From contig CM041084.1 in assembly GCA_023079485.1 (NCBI GenBank), forward strand, positions 134,384,792 through 134,448,791: a DNA stretch of 64,000 nucleotides. The letters run 5' to 3'. Below are positions 24,625-37,790 of this stretch, one piece after another (position 1 is the first letter of the stretch; the number at the start of each line of letters is the position of its first letter). A model generated the notes under the pieces. The model saw nothing but the letters and a program-made list of their open reading frames with translations. It was not told where the DNA came from and did no database searches. The position numbers and the translations under genes are program-made. The stretch comes from Archilochus colubris (taxonomy: Eukaryota > Chordata > Aves > Apodiformes > Trochilidae).

Positions 24625-25065
24625 CAGGCCATCTTTAGCAATTTCACAGATGATACAAAGTTGGGACAAGTGGCTGATATATCACAGGTTGTACTGCTGT
24701 TTAGTGGGGCCTTGACAAGCTGAATAAATGGGCTGCAAGAAAATTTATGAAATTCAGAAAAAGCAAATTCGAACTCCAGCACTTGGAAGGAACAACTCCA
24801 GGCACCAGGATGTGCTGGGCATTCACCAGCTGGAAAACATCTTTACAGAAAATGCTTTGGAGGTTCTGTTGGACAATAAATTGACTAGGAGGCATCAGTG
24901 GGCCAGTTCACTAAAGAAGGAAGACCCAGGGTATCCTGGGATACTGGCTGTTGCCAGCAAGTCAAAGGAGATTACCCTTCTCCTCCACTAAGACCTGGTT
25001 AGACAAATCTGGAGTACTGTTTCCAGTTTATGTCTTCCAAGTACAAGAGAAGGTGTGTGTGACCC
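24625..25065 (+). mobile_element. CR1 LINE, right part of the interrupted copy
   Basis: CTTTAGCAATTTCACAGATG (24632-24651) followed by ATACAAAG gives the decayed active-site block (FTDDTK). Downstream, GTTCTGTTGGACAATAAATTG (24863 region) and a TCTGGAGTACTGTTTCCAG block (25009-25027) match the C-terminal half of CR1 ORF2. The frame is disrupted and the copy fades at about 25065 without a CR1 3' end. Confidence 0.75.
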
Positions 25066-27519
25066 ATATAAACTTCTAGCTTTTCTTACAGAAAATCTCT
25101 GACTGTAGGGAGAGATGTTCTAATCTATCTTACATTTCAAAAAGGCAGGTAACTGAAGTAGGAACATGCTTCACTTATTAACAATTTGACAAGGGGAGAA
25201 AGGAAGTAAAACAGGAAGAGAAGGACTATCTACCTCTTCTGGGATTTAGAGAAAACCAATGAGAAATATCAAGCCTCAGAATTACAAAGCCACTATGCAC
25301 TGAGAATCTCATAAAAATATGAGATCAAGTTGCTTGCTAAGAAAAACAATTAAACAAATTCAGCTCACTGTTCAGTTCAAGTAAATGCTGCAAATAGTGC
25401 AAGTGTTTTTAAGCAAAGATCTAACAGCATATGGGGGCTATTGTAGGATTTCTCCTAACTGATGGTTATTGGGTCAACTGGTGTAGGTTAAATAGTTGAT
25501 TAAAAAGAATGTTAAGATGAAATATTATTGCCTATCCTCACAAAGAATTTCCAGAGTGGTATGTCTGTAGCTTGATCATTCTGATGTTGTTAAGTCTTAG
25601 TGCTTCCAAGCATATGCTGGTAATGCAAATGTATGTACATGGGTATTCTTGTGAGTTGATGTTCAAATACTGTAAAACTTTCTATTCAGACTGCAGTCTT
25701 TTAGCTTTTCTTCAGTAGCACACACTGTAGGCATCCCTGCACAGCAACAGTAATATTGTTATGTTTTTTAAAAAAATCCTAGATGTTAAACTCATCACAC
25801 AGTCCTACTGACCTAAGATGAAGAGAGTATTAGTTTCTCACTCCATGCAGGCAAAAGATGGTGGAAGCCATGCTTATGCTGGAAGAAATATATTAATAAA
25901 AATCTCTGCTATTTTGTCTGAACAAACTGAGATATCTCCATAGATAATTTGGAAAATTGTTAACCAACTCCATTATCTGTCATTTTTAATTAATTTGATT
26001 AATTGATTATGCCCATAATAAATTATTTTATGTTAGATGAGTATAGGCTGGCTGGATAACTCTTTTAAGTGTGACTCATCTTCAGAATCAGAGATGGCAT
26101 TCAATAGACAACAGCATAAATTGCAGTTGGCCTGGAATTTAATATAATCGCAATAAAATAAAGATGCTTAATAGATGAGATAAAATTAAGTGAATGATGA
26201 TGTTTTTGTCTGTCAAAGATGTGTGTTCAATAACTATTTAAGTTATCTACAGGCTGGGAGAATAGCTTTGAAATATCAAACAGGCTAATAAAATAAAACT
26301 TTGGAGATCAAGATTAAAATAGACAAATAAGCAAAATGGCTATGCTTCATTGTTCCTGTGACTGAAGTTTCTCATTTGAAATGCCAGGAGACTAAACCAT
26401 TTTCTTTATTTAGAATGTGCAGCACTTAATTAGATTTGTTCTATATTGTAGAATCAAACCCCATCCCTGTTCTGTTAGTAGAAGTTGTATTTGGGTTATA
26501 AGCAAGAAAGTAAAGAAAATATTTTAACTTTGTGACAAGATATAATGTTTTTTCCAGTTTAATGGACTGTCTTCTTAAAGTCCTCAGCCTCACTTCACTG
26601 AAAGGTAGTAAACACTTTTGCAGTACATTTGCTGCACATATACCATAACTACTAAGAAAGAAAGTTCACGGACCTATGCTATACCTATTTTGTGTCCCTG
26701 AATATACTAGAATTACAGATTAAAGCATTTTAAACTGAATCTCTGAATATCAGGATAATATTCTGCATTTATAATCAAAAGGAATTTGCTCTGATATATT
26801 ACTATAAGCTGTATGATCCGTGCATCAAAGTGTGTGTTTCTAATTTAATAGGTATCAACTGTTAAGAACACATAATCTTATATTAATTCAAAAGAAAGTA
26901 GTATTTTATTTCACTTCTTAAACTCTCATGTGTGAGTCACCATCATATATGTATCAGTTTATCATCTTGGCTATTGTCATGCAGCTATCTGATTGGCTGG
27001 TGACAAAATAAAACATGTATAGCAACCTGTAGAGACAGATGGGACTTACACAATTTCAAGAAAACTCTAGACAAGGCTAACAGCTTATTTTTCTAATTTA
27101 GAGGGTGGTTGCATTTTTTGCTTATCAAAAATATTTTTGTACTTTGACACTCATGTTTTTAAGTCATCTATAGAAGAATGATGTGTTCAGTGAACTTGCT
27201 GTAATGAGAAATTTTTTTTTAGTGTTTTGCCTCCTGATATGATAAAAGGATATTATCCAGTAGCTGAACCAAGCTACCATGGCAGGAATTCTTCCATTCC
27301 TTGAAATTTGTATTCAGTCACTGGAAAACATAATCATCTAAATCCTGAAATAGCCCATGTCTGTTGCTTCCTATATAGAGAGACATTTTTCATAAAGAAA
27401 AACTGAGCATTCAATTGAAGCACTCCTGCAGATGAAAGGTTATTTTTTTCCATTGACATATGTGAAAATCCGAAAGTTTGGGGGTTTTTTGTTTGTTTGT
27501 TGTTTTTTTGCTGTTGCTA
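25066..27519. other. AT-rich DNA, nothing recognised
   Basis: About 2.4 kb with no element or gene that I can support. A T/G-rich run lies at 27478-27520, directly before the next CR1 copy. Confidence 0.4.
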
Positions 27520-28495
27520 TTTTGATCAGTGGTGAGTGTCATTCCTCAGAAATCAGTAATAGGACTGGTGCTGTTTAACATCTTTTGTAGGAGGCACGGA
27601 CAATGGAATTGAGTGTGCCCTCAGTAAGTGTGCCAGCAGCACCAAGCTGTGATATGTGGCTGATGTGCTGGAGGGAAAGGAGGCCATCCAGATGGTCCAT
27701 GACGGCCTGGAGAAGTGAGCCAATGCTAACCTCATGTATTTCAACAAGGCCAAGGGAAAGGGTACCCCAAACACAAGTACAGGCTGGGAAGAGAAAGGAT
27801 TGAGAACAACCCTGAGAAGGACTTGAGGGTGTAGGTTAATGAGAAGCTCAATGTGAACTGGCAATGTGCACTTTCAGCCCAGCAAGCCAACTGTATCCTG
27901 GACTGTGTTAAAAGAAGCAAGACCACCAGCTCAAGGGAGGTGATTTTCCCCGTCTATTCTGCTCTCCTGGTACCACACCTGGAGTTCTGTGTCCAGCTCT
28001 GGAGCCTGCAACACAGGAAGCACATGGAACTGTTGGAGTGAGTCTAGAGGTGGGTTACGAAGATGAGCAGAGGGCTGGAGCACTTCCCCTATGAAGACAG
28101 GCCGAAGGAGTTGGGGTTGTTTATCCTAGAGAAGAGGAGGCTCCAGCTAGACCTTATAGCAGCCTTCCTGGACCAGAGTGGGGCCTAACATGAGGAAACA
28201 TGAGGAGGGACTTTTTACAAGGGCATATAGTGGTAGGATGAGATGGAATAGTTTCAAACTGAAAGAAGGTACATTTAGTTGTGCTATTAGGGAGAAATTC
28301 TTTCATGTGAGGGTGGTGAGACATTGACACAGGTTGCCCAGGGAGATTATGCATGTCTCCTCTGTTGAAGTGCTCAAAGCCAGTTTGGATAGGGCTTGGA
28401 ACAACCTGGTCAAATGGATGGTATCCATGCCCATACCAAGAGGGTTGGAATTAGATGATTTTTAAGGTCTCCTTCAAACTAAATCATTCTGTGAT
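27520..28495 (+). mobile_element. CR1 LINE, 5'-truncated, decayed, with 3' end
   Basis: Begins in the block before the active site (GTGTCATTCCTCAGAAATCA, 27536-27555, corresponding to the GVPQGS region). It continues with AATTGAGTGTGCCCTCAGTA (27607-27626) and GAGAAGGACTTGAGGGTGTAG (27811-27831), then PHLEFCVQLWS near 27974-28006, and ends with ATCATTCTGTGATTCTCT at 28484-28501. Stops and indels break the frame. The nucleotide pattern differs from the copies at 10.7 and 20.7 kb, so it may be a separate CR1 subfamily. Confidence 0.9.
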
Positions 28496-29460
28496 TCTCT
28501 CTTACCTCTCTCATGAAAAAATATTTTGGAGGCTACTCTTTCAGATGCTTTCCCTTCTATTTTCATGTGTGGAATGACTGGAAAAAAGCCCATGTGTCAA
28601 ATAGTACTGGTTTAGATTAGCATTTGTTTAACTTTGCAGATTAAATAGTATTTTGAAGTAAATGATAAATTCAAAGCCTAAATCATAAGAAATAGTTCTA
28701 AAAATTATTTCATTAAATAAATAATTAAATAATAATAATAATAAATATTTTCATTATTCAAATACTCTTATTTAGCAAGTTTATATAATGCTGGCTATGT
28801 ATGTTTTAATCTGTAGCTTCTGATTTAGAATACATGCTTATTGCAAATGTCCTTATGTATATGTAGAATCATATTCTTAAGCTGTGAGTCATTCCATTAA
28901 CTGTTTTTGCTGTGTCTTTCATGTTGTTTCATATAGATATTCGACTTCAATATAAAAAAGAACTACCTGAAACATCTTGAGGGATTTCTTGCTGTTTCTA
29001 AATTGTGTCTTTTGAAGGTAACTTAAAAAAAAAGCTCAAATACTCTGCATATATTCATCATTATTTAAAAATCTAAAAGCCGTGAAAAAAGAATTTGGAA
29101 GAACTAGCTATGAGTTTCAGGATAAATTGAGACAAAAATGGGACACAAATTAACAGGTTTTCATTTATTCAGCCACGGATTTTTTATTTATTTATTAAAT
29201 TTGCTTTACAATTAATATATATATATATTAAAGAAGTCTCTCTGAAATATTCAGTTTAAAAATATGCTGTAATGTAACTTCTGCTAATTATCTTTTTTTA
29301 TTTAGCACTCTTGTCAAAGGACTGATTCCAATCTGATAAAAAAGATCACCTACGAAACCATTTGGGATTTTTTTTTCCAAGTTGAGCCACAGTTCAGCCC
29401 ACTGTCTTTCATCCTTCTTGCTCTTTCATGCTTCCATTGTATGCATCCTTGAAAAACTTT
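28496..29460. other. AT-rich DNA with (AAT)n and (AT)n runs
   Basis: No gene. (AAT)n-like repeat at 28715-28747 and (AT)n at 29212-29229. Confidence 0.5.
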
Positions 29461-29465
29461 CTTCC
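29461..29465. other. Left target-site duplication CTTCC
   Basis: CTTCC directly before the LTR start TGTGGTGGGTTG; the identical five bases follow the LTR end at 31497-31501. Confidence 0.7.
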
Positions 29466-29993
29466 TGTGGTGGGTTGATTGCCCTCCTTCAGAGGACAGC
29501 AAGCAAAAATAAGATAAAATAACTTCCAGGATCAGATAAGGAAAGAGAGATAGGTTGCCAATTACCACCATGAGCAAACCAAACTTGACTTAGGAAAATA
29601 AATTTAATTTATTCTCAGTTAAAAACAGAGTAGAATGGTGAGAAAGAGAAACAAAACTAAAAACTTCTCCCCTCATCCCTCCGTTCTTCCCAGACTCCAC
29701 TCCTTCAGTCCTAATCCTTCAGCTTCCTTTCCTCAAGTGGTGCATTGGGATGGGGAATGGGGGTTGTGGTCAGTACATAACACTACATTTCTGCCATTCA
29801 TCCTCTTTTTTTCCACTGCTCTAGCATGGGGTCACTTCCTCAAGACATGGTTGTTTATTAACTGCTCTAGCATGGGGCTTGTCAATGTCTGTCAGGAACA
29901 GACTGCTCCATCATGGGTCCCCACTGGGCCACAAATCCTGCCAGGAGTCTGCTCCAGTGCTGCAGTGCAGGGTCCTTTATGAGCTGCAGGATA
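29466..29993. mobile_element. Solo ERV LTR, left part (same family as 16696-17772)
   Basis: Starts TGTGGTGGGTTGATTG and shows the family blocks AGATAAGGAAAGAGAGATAGG (29534-29554), AACTTGACTTAGGAAAATAAATT (29582 region), TTCTCCCCTCATCCCTCC (29663-29680) and GGGATGGGGAATGGGGGTTG (29748-29767). It then has repeated CTGCTCTAGCATGGGG units at 29816 and 29862, with a related unit at 29902. The family sequence breaks off near GAGCTGCAGGATA and resumes at about 31135. Polarity is not settled. The 115-codon open frame across it is not a gene. Confidence 0.85.
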
Positions 29994-31130
29994 TGTTGTC
30001 TTAAAGGACAAAGTAATTTGGTAGAAAATAAATCCCCTTGCATTCCAGCTTTTTCTCAGGTATCAGAGTGGCTGGGGGCAGCTGGGTTTAGATTCTGATG
30101 GGTGCCCAATTTGGTGTTAAACAATCTGTCTGTGCCCAATATGCATACTGGACTATCACAATTCCAAATGCACTACAAATGCTACACTATCCATCTAATT
30201 GCACTTAACTTGAGCTACCACAGCCAAACTCTTAAGTTTCATTCAATGACAATTCTCATGGCTAGATTAATGAATACTTTAATTTATTAAAACAGTGGAT
30301 GCACAGGTTCTTTTGGTTTGCCAGTAATAAACTCATTGTGAAGCACATGGAGGCACCTATGTTGAGTAATACAGCCTGTGCACTAGCATGTTGAGCAAGT
30401 GGCTCTAGAGATTTCTAAGTTTGCTAGGGAAGTGCCCCATACAGTTGAGTGTTCAAATCTTACCCAAAGGCATCCCTATGGGCAAGAAGAGAGGCTCAGC
30501 CTGTCAACTGCTCCCATAGGTCAGGGGTATAGGGTCATCCCTGCAGTAGTGTCTTCTCTAACATTCTTCCTTTCTCAAGCTATTTTTATACTAGTTTATT
30601 TTACAAGTGGAGATTGAGTGACAGTAGTCATGCATACCTTTATCAAAATTGGTGCAAAATTATCTTGCTTCATTTTTAAAAATATAGACTTGATAAAATT
30701 CAGTGCACAGGCTCAATGACAGATGGCTGCACCTTGGAGGTGGTTAGCTTTTGGGCATGAAGGTGTGTTTTGGTATTATAATGATATTATAATGAGCAAA
30801 GTTCACCTAAAGGACAATATTTTGTCAAAAGAAGACAGCTTGTTTATCCAGGGTATCAAACATGCAGCTGGTTGGTCCCATAGTACACCTGGATCCCACT
30901 GTTGCCACAGAGCATGGTCACAATGTCTCCACTCCATATTCCACGAAATTCTCTTAGAGTTAGCACACTAAGTTCTCTTGATGTTGCCCATATCTAGGGT
31001 TGCCTGGAGAATTGCCATGGTATGAACTCCTTGCACATCAGCTGCATTCCACCCTGCTTTAATGATGTACCTTCCTTAATATATGAATATAAGTTTAATT
31101 TCTAAATCACATACAGCAATTATTCCACAA
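29994..31130. mobile_element. Element of about 1.1 kb inserted into the solo LTR (probably another LTR)
   Basis: This block interrupts the LTR family sequence. It begins TGTTGTCTTAAAGG and ends near ...TTATTCCACA, so TG...CA ends are possible, and its length fits an LTR. It includes TTTAATTTATTAAAACAGTGG (about 30279-30299) and GTGGCTCTAGAGATTTCTAAG (about 30399-30419), which resemble LTR sequence found in birds. No clean target duplication is visible (GGATA left, GAATA a few bases into the right side). Classification is inference. Confidence 0.5.
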
Positions 31131-31496
31131 GGGTGAATATCTGCTCTGGTGTGGTCTTCTGTGAGCTGCAGGAGGACAGACAGCCTGCTTCCCAATGATC
31201 TTAACCACAGGCTGCGAGGGGATTTCTTTTGTGGCACCTGGACCACCTCCTCCTTTTCACTGACCTTGGTGTCTCCTGGGCTGTTTCCATCACATTTTTC
31301 TCACTCTTCTTGCTTTTTTCTCCCATTCTTACAAAGACAACACCATCTTGGCTAATGATCCTATATCCAGTTTCAAGCTGGCTGGAACTAAATGTGTCTG
31401 ACAGCTTTTCAGCCCCTGAGCCTCTGGTCTCTCCTCACAGAGGCTGCCCTTGCAGCCTCACACCATTACCAGAACTTGCCATGTCAACTCAATACT
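31131..31496. mobile_element. Solo ERV LTR, right part
   Basis: The LTR family resumes with GAATATCTGCTCTGGTGTGG (31135-31154), then GGACAGACAGCCTGCTTCCC (31173-31192), CACTGACCTTGGTGTCTCC (31259-31277) and AGAACTTGCCATGTCAACTC (31471-31490). It ends at AATACT, where the family usually has a CA-ending terminus. The five bases after it are CTTCC, identical to those before the left part. Confidence 0.8.
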
Positions 31497-31501
31497 CTTC
31501 C
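31497..31501. other. Right target-site duplication CTTCC
   Basis: Exact copy of 29461-29465; a five-base duplication is typical of several ERV integrases. Confidence 0.7.
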
Positions 31502-31626
31502 GCAATCATCAATTCTTTTCTAACTAAATGATCAAAACATCTCTTTTACATTTCTTGGTTTTTGGCATGAATTTATAACTGAACAATTTTCTCCATATCA
31601 AGTTATTAGAGTTTACTAAACTTTAT

Positions 31627-31663
<37 letters not shown>

Positions 31664-34600
31664 TGAAGTAGTGAAGTACATGGTGTTTTGTTGTAAAGTC
31701 ATAGAGTTCTTTCACTGAGATCTAGATATGTCTCAGACTGGGGAATCCCGTGATCACTAGGCTATGCTATTCTTTCTTAGCCTTAGGCTATTTAATAATT
31801 AATTTAAAGTTTATATAGTTTCAGCAGCATAGGTGGATGTGCAAGAACATGAGCCTAAATAAGGTTTTCCTGAATGAAAAGGAACATGGGTTTTAGGTCC
31901 ACCAGAAAGAAAATTCTTAGATTTTTTTCTCTCCAATTATTTTCTTATATTTTTCTTCACTGAACTCTGAAACAGTTTGAAGCCTCATGTCCCTGTGGAG
32001 CATGAAGTCAGTGAGTGCTTTGCTTTCACTTTAATCACTGAAACATTTGATTACAATCCTCTCACATGCTTTCTGCCTCATATAGAGCTCATATATTCTG
32101 ATTCTTCTCTTCTATTCCATCCCACTAGGCAATAACTTTGTTAAGCCAGTGACTGTTTTATGAGGTTTTCCTAAATCTTTCTTTCACCATTTAGAGGCAT
32201 TTAATACTAAATGTAGTGAGGTGGTAATAATGTACAAAATAAGAAAGCACATAGAAAGTTCCACTTGGTGCATATTGATAAAAGCACTACACTGATATAT
32301 TCTTACACAATTAGAATGATGAAAAAAATTATACTGTGTACACTTTAACTAGATTTTCTCATTTTTCTAAGCAAGAAAGAGACATGCTTGCATATTAATG
32401 TGATTTCATACTTAGATCTCTGGAGAGCCAGAACTCTCCCCATGTCTCTTTTACACCATTTCTCACATTTATATGCTACCAAGTCATATTACATTTCTGC
32501 AGACAGAATTTCTCTTTTGGGGAAAGGACAAAGTGAACAGCAAACCATACCTGACAAATACTAGTCACACTACATAATGTCCTTCCATAAGGAAGCTGGG
32601 TGGCACAGTATTGAGAATAGTGTAAGTAATTACACTTAAGTATTACACATAAGTATCTGAGTGTATTGTGACTCAATGCTGAGATGCCCACTGAGATGAA
32701 ATGCTATATGCAATATTTAACTAGCAGGTTTCATATCTGGGTGACTTTATGTTGATTCCTCTCTCTCTAGTGAATCAGAGATTAAATATGCCTAGATATA
32801 TAAACCACAAAAAAATGTTGCTAGTGTTGCAACACCCTTTGTCTTTAATAATGTCTATACCATCAGGCACTGGTGCATATGGATATTTTGTGTGCATGTG
32901 TATAGGGATGTAGGTTGTATTTGGACAGAATTGTAGTAAAAATTATTTATGCTCACCTTAGATTTGTCTCTAATTTGTAGAATTTCTTAAATAAATAAGT
33001 CTTTCCAAATGAGGGAGTTAGATAAAGCCGTATTTGTTATATGTCAAAAAAAACTTGCAGCACAAAAAAAAAGGCAACAGGGTGAGAATTGTAAATATAA
33101 ACTTTTAGACCCTAATTTACCCCCTTCAGTCTCCTATTTCCTATTTTGTGTGCAAGCCTTAAGTTCTTTGAAAATCCTGGTTCTGCTTTTTTACATTTTT
33201 TATGTTTCAGGCCTGAGGTGGTTTTGGTGGTAAACCTGTGGCAAGCTTTAAAAATGTTTGTGACATAATGAACACTTCTGTCACACCTGTCTAATCTAAT
33301 TAGATGCTAAGCTCTTCAGGGTAAGGACTGCACTTAACCATGCACCCAGAACAATGGGATTTCCAATTTTAGCTTGGGTTTGTAGGCAATGCAATAACAA
33401 AAATGATTAAGAGAGATTGAAGGTTTAAATAATGCTGATGACATGGCTCTGATGACCTCCCTGAGGAGATTATTCATCATGGTCTAATGAGATCATTACA
33501 AGGAAAAGTTTCCTGTTTCAGTATACAGCCAACACAATTTTGGTTGAATCAATGCAAAGTCCAAGTGTCTCTAAATAATAATGGTGCCTCTGTGGTGACT
33601 GTGGGGTAAGAAAACCCATGAAGGATACTGTATCTTCATGACTTGTTTAAGTAAATCTTCCAGTTAACTGAAAAAAAAAAAAATAAAGGGACAGATGGGG
33701 AGATGAGGTATATTAAATAAATCAATAAATAAAACACGGGCCTCAAGTCTCCTAAAATAATAAACCTTATGAAAGTACCTCTGAGAATGTAGTAACACTG
33801 TCATACATTATTTTGGTTTCTTACCTCAACATATCACTCAAACTGATAACCACCATCTAAGAGAGATATTTCATGTGAAATTTCTATGCAGGTGTTCCTG
33901 GCAGTGATCATTGTGCAATGAGTGATGATTTTCCCTTGAGTCAGTATTGAACAGGCACCTAAGTTCAGGGAGGTAGAAGACACAGAACTGATGCAAGTAA
34001 CTTCATGCATGTAAAATTATAATATTAATATCCTATTGATCTTTTACATGCATTAGAAATGTTAACATTTATTACTGAAAAGATGATTGACTTCTCTGCC
34101 CAAATGAATGTTTGTTTTTCACAATTTGCACTGCTGAAAACAGTAGAAAGCTTTGCCTTACTCTGTTAAGTCATACCTTCATTTCATCACAGATGTACAA
34201 GGCCTAGGTTGCAATAAAGGGGAAAATTGGCTGTATGTATGAAATAAATCTTCTGCTTTACTAGTTAATAGTTCTTATAGAGATTCAAATGAATATTTTG
34301 TTTTAGAAATGTTTAACAAAATATAAATATCAGAATTTGTGATGTAAAGTCTATTTTTAATTGTAATCACAACCAGTGAACCAAATAATTTTGTATGAAT
34401 GAAATAAATAAATCATTTATTTAAAATCATCATTTTCCTTGAGTAGTACCTGAGTAATGATTGTGGATCTAGACTTGTTGCTTATCTAAAAAACCTCAAT
34501 CAAATAACCAAGATAATATGAAATGGTAGTTAAAAGAAATAACAAGATATATAGATAGATGAAAAGATAAACTATTCCATGTTATGTCCTTGTCAGACTG

Positions 34601-37299
34601 TGAACACTGTTAATTACTTTTATTTTCCTCCTATTCTTTAGATTTTAGAGACACACATATGAAAACTGCATGGATTCAGAAATATTTCTTGTATCTTTTA
34701 AATTCAGATGTCTTTAAACAGTATTAAATATATATAAAAAATCTCTAGATATTTTAAAGCAAGAAATTGAAGAAAAGTACATTTTTTCATTATGGGTATT
34801 AAACTTATGTAGTATTCATATTGCTTTTCTTTTTTCCCATGGTATAACTTGACTCCTTGAAGGAAGGACCCAATGTTCACAGAACTGATTTGATAGAATT
34901 TGAGGTGTTACCTTTTCCCCATTTATAACCATAACTACTTGCAGTTGGAATGATCCTTTTTTTTTAGGAATGAAAAGTCAGGAAAAACTATAATGATCTT
35001 TCTTGCCTTTTCTGAAATGATTTTAATGTAAAATGGCGTCTTCTGGTTCAGCAAGAAGGAGGTTTTTCTTTGTTTTAAAGGCTGGTAAACAATTTACCCA
35101 TAAAAGAAAAAATTGCATATATAGAAATAAAATTTGCAAAATTCAGTGTCCATTAGCTACAAGGAAAAAATAATCAGTAACTTGCATTGAGGAAAATTCA
35201 GCCTAGATATGTATCCAAAGAATTAAATCTAATCTAATGTGTGTCCCTGGTGGCCTGAGTGATTATGTCTCTGTGATAGAGTCACTCCTGTTTGATAGAT
35301 AGAGCAGTTATTGCATACAGAAGTTTGATATAAAACAAAGAGGAAAGAGTATCTACAAAAATTATAATTTGATTGTAATCGAGCAATTCATAAAGCAGAA
35401 AATCAGAAACATATCCATATAATTTTGGTTCAAGAATTGTGCGAATAATCTTTCATGAAAACTGAGACAAAGAGCTTTCTGAAAGTAGCCATAGTTCTTT
35501 TGAGGAATGAAAATATAAGTATTTCACACCAGAGCTGGGAGAGGCACGAAAGGCTAATAAAATAAGTAAAGTAAGTTTTTGAGGTTACTCCCCACAGCAA
35601 ATAGAATTTAGTCATCATAACATTTATATTGATATTCACTATTTTAATTTCTAATGTTGAGGAACTAAGTGCAAAGATAGAGTAATATATAAATATATAT
35701 ATATATTTGAATTTGGTTTCATTAGTGGATTTTTACTGTATTAATATTTTCAGGTCTGGTTTATTTGAAGGCTTTCAGCATAATGGATACAAATGGCTCC
35801 ACAAGCATTAACTAATTGTATTTTTAAATTTTCTACCTAGGTACTATAAGTTCCTTATTGTAGAAATGAGTGTATGACAGAAAAATAAAGCAATTACATC
35901 TGATATGGAAAAAGGTTTATGCTTTTGTATAACACAATTATCTTATTCATTTGAAATGCATGTTGAAAAGATAACAACTAAGCAGCAATTACCAAAGTTC
36001 ATTATAAAGTTGTTGTGCACTAAGGCTGTGTTCATATCGGCAACAATTAAAATAAATATTCAGTAGCCAATATTACATTAAGCACAGTGATGCTACAAAA
36101 TAGAGTGATAGCAAAATAATGTATCGATAGAACTAGATTGATAGAATTAGACTGGATAAAAATTGTAAATTCATATATAGGCTTGATAATTTCAGATCAA
36201 AAGAATGTGTTGAGGAACATTAAAGAAAAATCTGTTCCCTATGATGATACCATTAGTGTCTGTCATATTTCTCATTCTTGACAAGGGAAAGAAGCTGTCA
36301 AAGTCATTACTACAAAAATGTTTTTCTAATGTAATTAAAACATTTGACATTACTAATAAAATATTAAATTAAAATATCCCTTTGACTATTTGGAGTGACA
36401 AATGAGATTAAAGAACAGAAACTTTAAATAATCTACTTTCCTTCAACGGTCAAAAAGGAAGGGGTGTTTCTGCTACATGGTAGGCCTTGACATTTCTGAA
36501 CTTTCTCAGTGGAATATTTTTCCCATGGTTAGGTCTTTCGTCTCTTAAGATGATGAAAAATTTAATCATTAAACTGTAATAAAACATTATTTTTGATGCA
36601 TATATGATTACTAGATTATTTGATACATTAAGATGGGGAACTACACCACTTTATTTTTATCAAATAACTGTAACTTCTGTGGCAGATATTTCATTTCTAA
36701 AAGTAGACATGTAATGATATGCATTACTTTTAGCAAACATTTTTTAGAGGTACTTAGATGTTTTAGTTTTATTTTTTTGGTTGTCAAGGGAAATTTAAAG
36801 AAAATATTTTAATCATCAAATGCTTTGATGTTAGAGTTCTTGTTTGAATACTGTGAGAGTATGGGACAGAATCCTCTTTGAAGGTTAAAGTCAAACGGTA
36901 ATATTGATTTTAGGATAGAGGAGGAAAGAGGAACTGAACTTACTCTATTTTATAATTATAAAATCTCAAGAATAGACTATTTCAAGCACATGAAGCAAAG
37001 CAATATATATGCAAAAACAGTTAAAATAAAGAGACATCTGATAGGTTTTCTGTATGATCTTTTCTATTCCTTTGTTTTTCCATGTTTACCAAGATACCGC
37101 CTTAAATGCAAACATGAAAGAATCTATTCTTGTTTGATTCGAGGCTGAACAAATCCAATATCCTTTCTCTGACCCTTGGTAAAAGCAGATACCTGGATGA
37201 TAATCAGGGCAAGATTTCAATATTTGCAACCAGGGCTCTCCTGCTTTACAGTCACCTGTGCCTCAGAAAAATCTTGATTCCTGTGTGGTTTCTCTGCAG
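31502..37299. other. AT-rich desert, 5.8 kb
   Basis: No gene or recognised mobile element. Poly(T) of 26 at 31632-31657, poly(A)-rich runs near 33046-33072 and 33670-33682, and (TA)n near 35691-35706 are the only simple repeats noted. Confidence 0.4.
31632..31657. repeat. Poly(T) run
   Basis: Twenty-six consecutive T. On the minus strand it would be a poly(A), but no retrocopy is evident beside it. Confidence 0.9.
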
Positions 37300-37790
37300 T
37301 GTTGGGCTGATCCCTGCCAACATCTAAGCAGGAGACTACATAGACACTTAACTCCCTTCTTGCTCAGTGGAAGGGGGGAAAAACACGAAGAGGAAAGCAG
37401 AAAGGAAAGAAAAGTTGTGGATTGAGATAGAGGTGGCTTAGTATGTCAAGGAAAGAAGAAAATAAAAAAAACTTCCAAGTCACCATTCACACCCTCCTGC
37501 AAGCAGACAAATGCCTCACCACTCTCTGAGTAATGGCTACCTACCCACAGAAATTCTCCCCTCAGTTTTTAGTGCCAGGCATGGCGTTTGCTGGCATGGA
37601 ACATCCGTCTTGTCAGTTCAGAACAGCCATCCTGGTTTCATTCCCTCTTCTTGCCCAAACCTAGCTTAATGGCAAAGCTGTTTGGCAGAGTGGAAGACGA
37701 GGCCTCAACTCTGTCCAAGCACTGGTCAGCAACAGCCAAAACACTGGTTTGTTACAAATCAGTTTGGATTTCATGAATCAAAAAAACCTT
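37300..37790 (-). mobile_element. ERV LTR, antisense, divergent copy of the 591/24624 type
   Basis: Read antisense, the blocks appear in LTR order. From left to right on + there are TGTTGGGCTGATCCCTGCCA (LTR 3' end), CTCAGTGGAAGGGGGGAAAA (37363-37382), GTTGTGGATTGAGATAGAGG, GCCAGGCATGGCGTTTGCTGG (promoter region, 37574-37594), and ACAGCCAAAACACTGGTTTG (37732-37751). The last corresponds to the ACTAAAACATC block of the copy at 24.5 kb. The 5' end of the LTR is lost at about 37790. Divergence is higher than between the other two copies. Confidence 0.6.
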
